From Ophiothrix spiculata (Eukaryota; Echinodermata; Ophiuroidea; Amphilepidida; Ophiotrichidae), in the NCBI GenBank assembly GCA_000969725.1, contig JXSR01S002942.1: a stretch of DNA of 23,143 nt. One strand, 5' to 3'. A program made the translations under genes and the position numbers. Numbering within the stretch: the first letter of the stretch is position 1; every line of letters begins with the position of its first letter. The notes beneath the pieces are model-generated. The model worked only from the letters and a program-made list of their open reading frames with translations. It did not search any database and was not told where the DNA came from. Shown here in pieces: positions 1 to 12,300 of this stretch.

Positions 1-393
1 TCAGTATCAAACAGTTAGGGGCTATCACCCAGTCACAGTGGCATGTAAGTACAAGCATTGTTTGCGTACCACCAGCTAGTGTTTTCCTTCATGTTGTGTA
101 CAAGTATCATGAGGTCCAATGCCTCCAATACAACAGGCCAAGCAGATATCAGTATCAAACAGTTAGGGGTTATCACCCAATCACAGTGGCATGTAAGTAC
201 AAGTATTGTTTGCCTACCACCAGCTAGTGTTTTCCTTCATGTTGTGTACAAGTATCATGAGGTCTAATGCTGCTAATACAACAGGCCAAGCAGATATCAG
301 TATCAAACAGTTAGGGGCTATCACCCAGTCACAGTGGCATGTAAGTACAAGCATTGTTTGCCTACCGCCAACTATCATTTCCTTTATGGTTTG
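1..393 (+). repeat. 148-bp tandem array of an exon 3' end plus its splice donor
   Basis: The same 148-bp unit starts at 1, 149 and 297 (reference point TCAGTATCAAACAG). Each unit holds 135 coding bases ([11 protein letters not shown] to QSQWH) and about 13 intron bases beginning GTAAGTACAAG. Copies visible are 1-44 (cut by the window edge), 58-192 and 206-340. A decayed fourth start follows at about 353-393. Copies at 58 and 206 differ by three synonymous changes plus Ser/Ala and Val/Ala, with no frameshift. Confidence 0.9.
206..340 (+). CDS. Dynein heavy chain exon A (last copy, 5' boundary unresolved)
   Basis: Encodes [14 protein letters not shown] and on to ITQSQWH. It matches the dynein segment LFEKHKLLFSFLLC..EW just after the stalk and AAA5 region. 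The donor GTAAGT at 341 leaves phase 0, and QWH joins VFLQGH of the next exon, as in the family EW-FFLRGG region. This is the last intact copy of the tandem array, so it is the copy most likely spliced to exon B. The true 5' end of the exon is probably upstream of the window, because no good acceptor precedes any copy. Confidence 0.8.
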
Positions 394-3300
394 CATAGCG
401 CATAGGTTTTTGACCCAAAAAGAGCTGAGACAAACTTTTTGTAGCTGTATAAAGTATTGGTGATATTCTGGTAAAGATTCAAAACTCCACCTCAAATTGA
501 CTCTACATTCGTTACAGGTAAATTTGTTGAATAGAATAAAATCATAATTTAATTTGAGACACATTTTCAATTGAGACACATTGTCTCAATTGAAAATGCA
601 AGGCCTTGCATCAAAACTTTGGGAAGTTTGAGGCCTTTTCACATTTGGGTTTATGTTTTACTTAATGTGATTTGTCTTTGTGTCCATTTTAGGTATTCCT
701 TCAAGGGCATGTTGTAGCAGCTTCAACAGACCCATCACTTCTAGAGAAGCATGATGGATTAACACCAATGCAAAGACTGGAAGCGGAGTCTAAGGGAGGT
801 TCCAGGGCAGGCAGTGCAAGAGTAGGGTCTGCTAAGTCTCAAAGGGTCAGCTCTGCTAGCTCAGACAGGTATGAACAGTATAGAAGTGCATGTTATTTGA
901 AACTAGTTGTACAAACCAAAATATTGTGCTTCTATATAATAGACGAATGTACTTTGTTGATAAAGGACATCTTTCTATTAAAATTTTCCAGAAACAAAAA
1001 TTATACTCTGCATTGATTTTGTGTTATTAACAAAAAGCAATACATATTTCTTTACACTTGATTGTTAAGGTTTCAGATATACCTTTTTTAACCATGAGTT
1101 ATGGGCATACTATCATTTTTGTTATTGGTTTTTGAAGGTGATTGGTGCCTTTATCAATGCTCACTGCAGATTAATGTGTGATGTAGTCAAAGTGTTGGTG
1201 TTAAACAATTCCATTTCATGTATACATTTGTATCAATATTTTTCCCACGCATTGTACCCAGGTCTACCGCTTCACTGGACATTCGTCACAATACCGTGAC
1301 TGGCAACATGACTTCCGTGCCTCCTAAATGGATCCCAGAAAACAGCTGGAAGCAGTGTCAATACCTGTCAGCCAAGGAGGACGTCTTCCAGGGGCTGTGT
1401 ATGTATATACTCAATTGCAAGGAGCAGTGGCAGGTGTTCTCCAGTCACATGGATCCATTCACATTGATGACGACACCATTCAAGACCCAGACAGCACAAG
1501 GTATGGCCACAGTAGGAATTGTCAATGATGTATATTTAGAGAATAAAAGATAAGATTTATTGTTTTGTCTGTCATCTATCGTCTCATAATGGATTGGTGT
1601 ACATTATTTTGAGTAATGGGTGCTCCCGCAGGGGATGCCCATTACGAAAAAGTAATGTACGCCCATCCATTATGAGACGATAGATGATAGGCAAAGCAAT
1701 AAATCGACATCTTTTATTCTCATTCTTAGTCACAAATTTGAGTCATTTATAAACCAAAAACGATGTAAATTATTGCTAAAAACATTATCATTGGAAAAAC
1801 ATACACCCCTATTCAAACATGAAATATTCCAAACCCAGTAAAGCTGTTCACGCCGGATGTGTGTGTATACCTGCATCGCGCTGTGATTTTAAACTCGGCT
1901 CCACTGCGTTTCACGCTGAACGCACTGTCATCTATCATCTCATAATGGATGGCTAAAATTCCTTATTAGGAAGTAAAATCGCACTCAGTGACTAAGAATA
2001 CTTGATAAATGATAGTAGTTACGACAAGGCTGGATGAGGATAAATCATTGAGCGAGGATATCCTTTGCTGTCAAAAGGTTATCCATGGTCGTCTTACAGT
2101 GTGTTACGGTGCTAAAATGTTTTGAATTTTATATTTCCTTAGTCCAGTCTCGTATATGACGTATGTTTCCTTCAAATGTAAAACATTTATGTGTTGAACT
2201 TTACATTTCTTTAGTCCAACCTCTTTTATAACGTTTGTTTCCTTCAAATTTAAAACATAAATTTGGTTGAGTGGTTTGTTTAAATGTAAAAAACCCTGCA
2301 ATCATGGAATGATGCAAAATTTAGTCTATGTGTGCACCAGGGCAGGGTTGTCACTACACCGGGCGGTGGCGGGCGGGACCACCCGACACTCTTAATATTC
2401 ACCCGGCTCTCAGGTTGATTTTGAGTCAAGATACCCGGCACTTAAGTCTCAAAAGTTACAAAATCATTGAAGAATCAATAAAAAATTACAACAATTATTA
2501 TCAAAAGTTCTATGTTTCTTTCTATTTCACACAAATTTTACCCTGCACTAAAAGTTGCCTCTTAGACAACCCTGGTGTGCACTGATATAATGCATATCAT
2601 ATCTCAGAATTGTAAGCAAATTCATGGCTTAAAAAAGCACTGATTTTTGTTGTTTTACGAGTCTAATTTGATTTTCTTTCTTCTTTTTAGCTGAGCCAGA
2701 CAATACAGAAGCCCCATCCGAAACAAGCAAACCATTCAACTGGGAGGTTCTGCAACCATTTGAACGCCTTATCCTGATTCGTATTCTGAGGCCGGATTGC
2801 TTAGTCTCTAGCGTATGCCAATTTATTGAAGGGTTAATGGGCAACAAGTTTTTGTCTAGTGGAGAATTTGACTTGAGAGAAGTCTTTGAAGAGTCTAGTG
2901 CTAAGCATCCACTCATATTTATCATGTCACCAGGTAAGCTTATGAGATCCTTTTACAGGGAATCATGGGTATAAATCCTGAAATAAATTCTGTTTTTTTC
3001 TGTTACCATAAACCCAAGGGGTGGGGAGGGGAGGGGTCACTTACGTTAATGAAAGTACAGATATGTGTATACTGCCTTACCCCTTTTCAAATCTCCTTTT
3101 CCACTCCCCAAGATGCCTATTTTAAGATTACTTCAGTTTCTAAAGATCCATATTTTCAAAAAGAAACTTATGAGTAGCCCAATAACCTAATTTTTGCCAA
3201 TTTTCACTTTATATAGTCATATTTTTATGGGGGAAAAACAGTCATAAGACCTCAATTCAGAAAAAAAAAAAGTTTTAGACCCTATTTTGATTACCCCTTC

Positions 3301-6300
3301 CCCAACCAAAAAATAAAATTCTTGAACTAACACTACCCAATCTCATTATCCACTTCACATGTTTATGAAGGTTTTGCATCAATTATCTCTATTCTGTTCA
3401 CGTCTGGTTATACATGTACTGATAAATAATTATTTGACCCAGTATAATGTTGCTCACAGACTTGACCTACAAATTATTAACAAAACTTAAGGTAATGAAG
3501 ATAAGCTTAACGTTAAGCTGCCTTGTAATATCTGTTTCTTTTGTGAAGTTTAATTCTAATGGACTTTATTAGTACCAGTACAGCTTCATTTAGGTGCATC
3601 TTATATACTCATCTGATCTCTTGTTTCCATAGGTGTGGATCCCACCGCTCAGTTAATGCGATTTGCCCGTGAACAACGTGGAAGTACCCTACATCTGGAT
3701 CTGATCTCCCTTGGACGTGGTCAGGGTCCTAAAGCAGAAGAGCTGATTGCTAAAGCTCAGATCTTGAAGGGCAGATGGGTGTTCCTACAGAACTGCCACC
3801 TGGCGGCATCATTTATGCCAAGACTGCAAGCTATTGTAGAAGGGTAAGATAATTTTGATTCATTGACTTGAAAAATATGCATGATATTATATTTTACAGT
3901 GTAACAACATTAAAATACTAATGAAGCAAGTACTTTGGACGTTGTAATTCAGCATATTTTGTGTGTGTATCAAAATTGCCTGAAATTTGAAATTTACTAA
4001 TTTGGTTTTCTTACCATGAAGCATGTTATGTAATACAGCACATTACATTTGAACCACTCTGTATAGTGAATGGGGAGAATCATGGTGGGCATAGCCAGAA
4101 AGGATGGTCAGAAATGAAGATCTCAGAAATAAAACAAAGGTCAAGGATATTATTCAAAAAATCAAAACGAAAAAAATAGAGATAGATAGGTCACATTGTG
4201 AGACGTTATGATAATAGATGGACAATAAAAGTAAAAGAGTAAAAATGGTCAAAGAGTACATTAGAGAGAGAGGAGGACAGAAGGTGGTGGATGGATGACA
4301 TCAGTAAACTTCGGAGCATTACACAGATGAGGCAAGCACAAGACAGAGTGATATGGAAAACTGATGAAGAGGCCTTTCTTTAACAGTGGAGAGATATGGG
4401 CTAGAGAGAAGTTTTGTGTAAATTTTACAATCCTCTTTCATAAGCAGGTTATACCATTATCATACCATTACCATTATCTTGCATCTGTTCTCCATTAATT
4501 TTTGCAATCTTGTGTTTCATTTGTGTGACCGAGGCTAAGCAATTTCGATTCTTTTTCGCAGATTCAACAAGCCCAATTCCGATGTCGACCCGCAGTTTAG
4601 ATTATGGTTGAGTTCTAAACCAGATCCATCATTTCCAGTATCCATATTACAAACAGGCATGAAGGTAAGGCAAACTGCATGTTTTAGAGAAATATTTTGT
4701 CTTGTAATTAGTAAAAAACATGATGAAATATTGTTCAATTACTACAAGTAAAGAAACAACTACCGTTTTCTATGATCCTTAATCCACTTCAAAATTAAAC
4801 TGATAATAATAATATTTATTCAAATTACTTGCAATTTACAAACATATGTATATACAAATACATTTTTATAAACAAAATAATCTTTTTTTGAACAAAAACA
4901 AACATTAAAGGCACACAAACAATATGCAGGTAATTTAGGAGAAATGAATGGTCTTAAAGAAACCCAAAACACAAAATGCTCACTTATCCTGAACACTGAT
5001 TTAAGGAACATATCATAAAATAATTTTAAAAAATTGCAAAACAGAACACAATTATAGCAGTTAAACCTCCCTAAAAGGAACGTTAATCAAATCAACGGTA
5101 CAAATCTATGAAAAATGACCTGCGTTTAGATTTGAATGAAGAAAGATCAAGGCATTCTTTAACATCAGAAGAAATTTCATTCCATAGATGTGGAAGAGAC
5201 ACAAAAAGAGAATTGAAAAAAAGAAGAACTCCTGGCTGTGATCTGAGATATAGTCGTTTTTAAGATTCTGATAAGGATACACAAAGTGGTGTTTTTTGGC
5301 AAAGGTAAATATTATCGTCACTTCAAAATGGTAAGGGTAATGAGCTTTGCTACTTTATATTCCTATTACAGGTTACAGTAGAATCGCCTCAAGGTCTGAA
5401 GGCCAATCTCTTACGATCTCTTGGAGGAGGAGGATCCGGTACAGTGACAGAGAAGATGTGGGATGACAGTGCCCCGGGACCAGAGTGGAAGAGTCTGCTG
5501 TTTGGTCTGTGCTTCTTTAATGCTATCATTAATGAGAGGAAGAAGTATGGTGCTCTGGGATGGAATATTCCTTATGAATTCAGCGCATCTGATCTTGAGG
5601 TAATTTGGAATATATGTATGTGTACAATAATTACAGCAGCAATGCATTTAGAGAATAAAAGGCAAGATTTATTGTTTTGCCTATCATCTATCGTCTCATA
5701 ATGGATTGGCTTACATTTTTTTGAGTAATGAGTGCCCCCAAAGGGAGTCCCCATTACAAAAAATAATGTATGCCCATCCATTATGAAATGATAGATGACA
5801 GCTAGGCAAAACAATAAATATTATCTTTTATTCTCATTCTAAGCCATTAACCTAAGAGCCATCTTAAAATTTTGGAGCATTTTAAGATCAAGAATAAAGT
5901 TAATTATTTTCCACACAACTGTAGACATCATTATTGGGAAAACTTACACCCCTATTCAAACATAAAACATTCCAATTCAATAATAAAGATTTGCGCGTCA
6001 GATATGTGTGTAGATCTACACCGCGCCACATTTTTCAACGTCGTAACGCTAACGCGCTGTCATATTGTCTCATAATGGATGGCTGTTTCTAAGTAAAATC
6101 ACACTTATTGATTAAGAATTTAAAATGACATGTATAAAGGGAGTTCTCTTAAATTTAAAAAGGATATTCTCTTAATTGAGGTGTTAGAAAATATCTCTCA
6201 ATGTGAAAGAAAGAGTTCTTTAGGCTGATAGCCAAGGACAACCAAAGAAAGCCTCCAATGAAGCTTATTTCCATTGGGGTCCTAGATCTTTCTTTAAGAT

Positions 6301-9300
6301 TCAGTTTTTAGTGCAGGAGGAAAACTGGAGGACCCGGAGAAAAACCTGTGGAAGCAAGCGTGGACTGAAAACCAAATGAACATACAGCGCCGGGATTGGG
6401 AATCGAACCCTGGACTCATTGGTGCAAAGCGAGGGAAATACCGCTGCAATAACCTGCTTCCCCCATTGTGATTACTTCATTTTGATACTAGTACTGCATT
6501 ATGACTGACAACATTTAGATACTGCATTATGACTGACAACCTAATGATGATACATATTTTGTTTCAGGTATCTATCCAACTGCTTCAGATGTTGCTGCTT
6601 GTGCATAAAGATCCGCCTTGGGAAGCCCTGCGTTATCTGACGGGTGAAGTGGTGTATGGTGGTAGGGTGACGGATTCCTGGGATAGGAGGTGCCTGCTCA
6701 GTATACTCAATACATTCTACTGTCAACAAGCACTGCAGCCACATTACAGCTATTCACCTGATAAGGTTAGTACATAAAGATTCACCATGGGAAGCCCTGC
6801 GTTATCTGACGGGTGAAGTGGTGTATGGTGGTAGGGTGACGGATTCCTGGGATAGGAGGTGCTTGCTCAGTATACTCAATACATTCTACTGTCAACAAGC
6901 ACTGCAGCCACATGATTCACCTGATAAGGTTAGTGAAATATATAGGGATAACTATACAAATAGAAGGGGATTATTATCTCAAACTTTGGTGTTATATGTA
7001 TGTATACCAGATCAATAATAACCTGTAGGCTTGGTGTTTGCATCACCAAACAAAATCTAGTAGCCAAAGTCAATTTCTTCACAGAAGTCTATTGAGCTTA
7101 TAAATATTTAATCAGAAGGAAATAAAAATTTTCATTGAAGAGGTTTTTTCTAAACTCCCAATTGTCGTTAAAAAACCTGTAGATTTCTTTAAATCTTTTC
7201 CTGCTTTCTTTCTGAATTAATACAGGTTTATCACCCTCTACCAAAAGGCTTCTCATTGTCAGAGAGTCAGACGTACATAGAAGGGCTTCCAAATAGTGAC
7301 TCGCCACTTGTATTTGGTATGGATCCCAATGCAGAGAAAGCTTACCGAGAGAGTGAAGCCAAGAGCTTGATGGATACTGTGCTGAGTGTACAGCCTAGAT
7401 TGGCACTGTCACTCATGGGGTAAGTGTGCTATCAAAGAAGGATTCCAATTTGGTAGAGACAGCGCTTCGAAATAGAAGATTAAAATATTAGGCAAAACAA
7501 AAAAAAGTTTGTTTCCTGTGGGCCGTGCGCATTTCGTTTTGACGTCATATATTTGCACATTTATTTTTTCTTTTGATATTTAAGAAAATTAAAATAGCCA
7601 ATTTGATAAGAAAAACAGGGAAAATTACAGAATTATTGAAATGTTTTCTGTTCAACAAACAATCAAAACCACAGTTTTTTTACTAAAAATTTGTCAACTA
7701 ATTGGATATTCAATTAAAATTTGCCTTACCACCTTAAATGAAAATAAACTTAAATAAAAAAACACATTTCGAATTATGGTTTTTTGACCAACCATAGAAA
7801 ACAAACTTGTTTATTTTTTTTGCCTAAGATGTTGATGCAGAATCCAATTTAGTATAAATGGGAAAAGATATACAATGTATAAGTTGACGTGGAAGCTACC
7901 CAGTTAGTACAGTTCAAGAGAAGTCATTAGCTTCAACACCATTGGCAAGATTGAGTCTGAGGCAATGATAAGTACTACTGGAATTATTTAAGACAATTTC
8001 AGATTAATTTTTTGGTCAACCAATTTTTTGTATTAAGAGGGCATGCATGCCCTTGCATTAAGAGTGCCTAAGTTTTGATAATTAGGCATATTGAGTTAAG
8101 AGCACAAAACCCATTGAGTAGTGAAAGAGAGCTCTGAAATTTCAACCTGTGCATAACGACTATCTTCTTTACCTATATAAACTTTGTTTTGACTTTCAAA
8201 TATTACACAAGTTTATATTATTGTCGTAGGAGCATTTTACAAATGCAATTTTGTCATCCTTGATTATATTTGTGACCCGTCATATTAAAAGGTACCTTAA
8301 GGGTCCCAAAATGAAAATTGATTTTTTTGTTCTCATCTGAAAGATTATATTATAAGCTTTAAAATGACACCTTGCTTTTGGTTATTGGATATTTGATTTC
8401 AAAGTTACATCCAAATTGGTAAAGAGGCATCGGGCTGATTCAGAAAACTATAGTTCTGAGAAAATCGAGTTTAAAGTTTCTGTACTGAAGAAAACTTGAA
8501 TGGAGAAAGGATTTTTATCTCGGTTTTTAAAACATTTGTCTTATGTTTAGGATGTTGGAACCTGATTAATATTATAGAATACACTTCAAAGGTAACGTTT
8601 CTGATGAAATTAGAAATTCAACCTTAGACGTGATTTTTGACTATGCTCAGCTTCAATGGCCCGTTTCTTGAATTTACTATGCCGACCTTAAGGTACCTTT
8701 CGATATGACGGTTCACATTTGTTCTCTGAATAGTCATTTATTTCATTCATCACCTAGAATAATGGATTCTAGGTCCATTGCTTATATCTAATTAGTGATC
8801 TAAGCAATCGTTATTATCATTTGATGCAATAATTTCTCCAACTAACAGCACTGGCAAAAGTGGTGATATCATCGTGTTGGAGATAGCAGATGATATCCAG
8901 CGGCGTATCCCACCCAATATAGTAGGAGAGGATGATGCTGAGATGGAGAAAGCTGAGAAGGCCAAGCAGGACAGAGCAGCTGCTGCCACGGCTGGGATGT
9001 TCTCTGTCAACCTCACTGGTGGGGCCAATATGGCTGGCGGAAGGAGAAGGTCATCAGCAGTACTATGTAAGAACTAGCTGAGAAATTAAACATTTTTTAA
9101 CATATATAGATTCCTGTCCTTTGATTGGTTAAAAGTGAGGGCTTGGATTTAACTAGGCCTTATAAATTTACTATATTGTTTTGCGCTGTGTAACTCGAGA
9201 TTCATGTGCGCTAATATAAGCATTCATGGTCAAACACGCGCTGCTTAAGTGCATAAGCTAGTTGTCTTGCACGCACAATACGGTGCACCGGGCAGCATTG

Positions 9301-12300
9301 AAAGGAAAAACATATATCGTAAATTATCATCAGGCGTTTTAAGTGCTAAAATGGTCCTTTTAACCAACCAGATGACAAAAATCTATATATTTGGTATATA
9401 AAACGAATATTGACTGCTTTTTGTTTGGGGCACGGTTAAAATTATTACCCTTGGTGATCTCAAAACCATGATTCCATGAATATGCACTCAGCTTTGCTTC
9501 GGGTATATTCATGGTTTTGAGATAACCCCAGGAAAATAATTTTAACCATGCACCTCAAAGCAGTCAATATTTGTATATTATTACCGCCAGCTTTTCATGT
9601 TCTAGAGCTATAGATCTTTCTCATGATAGCAGATTTTCAATCAAAGTATGATCACATGCATTTCATTACTTCTTACTCTTACAAATTTCTTAAAGGATAT
9701 GAACATTTTACAACATACCTCATCCTTATCCAAATGAATTCTTTTAAAAAGATTTCTATATCTTGAATAGTTTAACAGCATATTATATATTGTTATCAAC
9801 ATCTACAGCATATTCATTGCTTGTTCAGTTGCAGTGACCAATATTGTTAACAGATCTATTTTATGATCAGTTAAAACCACAATAGGAACATTTTTTTACA
9901 AACCTGTTTTTAGAGTCGATTATAAATCCACCTACAAAGGTTGTCCATGTATTTCTTGAGAATTGACTTCACCATATGTGTGAATTTGCAAAGTGTGGTT
10001 AAAAATTCGTAACATTTAGGCCCTATATAGACAAAGGACAAAGGACCCTTCAACTTTATTCTTACCTCTATGATTGTAAATAATCCATTATATGCAAACA
10101 ATGTTATTTTCTAAAATTATTATGATGAATTTTGATTCATTTATTACAGTAAAATCATCAACCAAGGAAAAGGAGAAACAATCAGCTTTATTGACCGTAC
10201 TCCGACAAGAAGTCGACAGATTCAACCGTTTGCTATCCGTCATCCACACTACATTAGCATCACTCAAGTTAGCAGTCAATGGAGAAATCGTCATGTCTGA
10301 ACAACTAGAAGAAATGTATAAAGCCATACTGAGCCAGAAAGTACCCAAAAGTTGGCAGGTTAGTATATGGGCATAATCTGAAGGCAAGGGAAGATGATGA
10401 TGATGATGGGTTGTGGGTGTGAAGCCATGGTTGGCAGTATGTTGTCACATTGCATTGTGATGGGTCCCCGTGGGGGGGGGGGGGGNNNNNNNNNNNNNNN
10501 NNNNNNNNNNNNNNNNNNNNNNNNNNNNNNNNNNNAACCAAGGTCAGAAAGCCTCTCTTCATAGCTAGGCCTACATTCAATATCAATTGATTTCCTATAG
10601 AATACCACACGAGTAATTTTTCTTTGTATCTTTGTAATTTTTCATTGTATGGTCAGTTCACAATAGGAACATTTTTTACAAACCTGCTTTTAGAGTTGAA
10701 ATTCACTTACAAAGGTTATCCATGTATTTCTCGAGAATTGACTTCACCATATATGTGAATTTGCAAAGTGTGGTTAAAAATTCATAACATCTAGGCCCTA
10801 TATAGACAAATGACACTTCAACTTTATTCCTACCTCCATGATTGTAAATAATCCATTATATGCAAACAATGTTATTTTATAAAATTATTATGATGAAATT
10901 TGTTTCATTCTTTACAGTAAAATCATCAACCAAGGAAAAGGAGAAACAATCGGCTCTATTGACCGTACTCCGACAAGAAGTAGACAGATTCAACCGTTTA
11001 CTATCCGTCATCCATACTACATTAGCGTCACTCAAGTTAGCAGTCAATGGAGAAATTGTCATGTCAGAACAGCTAGAAGAAATGTATAAAGCCATACTGA
11101 GCCAGAAAGTACCCAGAAGTTGGCAGGTTAGTATATGGGTCAGAACAGCTAGAAGAAATGTATAAAGCCATACTGAGCCAGAAAGTACCCAGAAGTTGGC
11201 AGGTTAGTATATGGGTCAGAACAGCTAGAAGAAATGTATAAAGCCATACTGAGCCAGAAAGTACCCAGAAGTTGGCAGGTTAGTATATGGGCACATTCTG
11301 AAGGCTAGGGGAAGATGGTTGGCAGTATGTTGTCACATTGCATTCTGATGGGTCCCCAGGGGGTAGGGGGGCACTCCTATATATTGGCATGCCTCATGCT
11401 CCTGTCAATAGGCAGGAGCGGACATCCGGGCGTTTTGTTTACAACCCGGACGTTTGTCCAAATAGCGTGGTGAAAACATTTGCCAACTTCCCATTCAACT
11501 CAATGGAGAAAATGACGGCTCGCGGAAACTTCGATTGATTTTAGCAAATTGTCAAAATATTTCGATTCCAAAATCATATGAGATGTGTGGTATTCAAGTC
11601 ATAACAAAATGACAAACAGCTCATCATTTCACGAAGTCCAACGCGAGTTATTTTTAGATCATTGTGCTTCGTACACCCTGCGTATGCCCTGCGTGTGACG
11701 TAGGTCCGCTTTCCCCTTTAGACCCCTTTTTTTGCTCCACTCTCACCCAATCAACCCCCTTTTCATTGAGCTGTCATCAAATGACCCCCTATTATTTTGA
11801 AAGTCAATCTTATAATCCTCTTTTTTATGGTGACTCTCATCCACTGCCCTGATTTTTCGCTCAATTTGTTGATTTTTCAGAAAATTTTGAAGATCAGCAA
11901 TTTCGCAAATGGGCAATTTCACGTTAACGGAAGGACAATCACAGAATTTTTCTGTATTTCAAACACTTGCATTGCCAAAATTGAATTGGATAAAGTAAAA
12001 CTAATTCCATATTTAGTTGAGAATACCTGAAAGCATTCATATTCAACAGGAATTTTTTCATAAACTTTCTCTGTCCCAAAATATGCATATTAATGAGGTC
12101 GGTCACGGAAGGACAGCAAAACGGACATGGTTTTTCACCTTGAGTACATTTTTGAAAATGTTTATGAAATTTATGAAGAAATTTTATTTCAAAGTAACTG
12201 AATGCATTGTTTGGTGTTTCTGCAATAGTTTGCCACATTCCACTTCAAAATATTCCCTACGGTTATGTTTTAACAATGCGAAATGCGAAGGGATCATGGT

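Larger units (their letters stand above)
9868..11360 (+). repeat. Segmental duplication of exon K with flanking introns, split by an N gap
   Basis: The segment from the ACAATAGGAACATTTTTT region (about 9870) to GATGGGTCCCC (about 10469) recurs from about 10660 to 11356 with roughly 5% substitutions and small indels. It includes about 260 bases of upstream intron, the whole exon, and the downstream GTTAGTATATGGGCA sequence. The 50-N gap lies between the two copies. The layout fits either a true tandem duplication or two haplotypes placed in series. Confidence 0.88.

Noticed and set aside
58..463. Open frames repeating LVFSFMLC as possible small proteins
   Set aside because: They are tandem copies of a dynein exon end; the frame breaks at each donor-like GTAAGT and nothing suggests independent genes.
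1390..1405. Alternative donor GTATGT inside exon C
   Set aside because: Using it would drop a conserved Trp-containing dynein segment and break the phase with exon D; the donor at 1501 fits both.
2104..2585. Short open frames on both strands around the hAT-type element
   Set aside because: They lie in the 72-bp repeat and the transposon and show no protein signature.
9910..10387. Minus-strand frames opposite exon K
   Set aside because: They are antisense shadows of the coding exon and recur only because the exon is duplicated.
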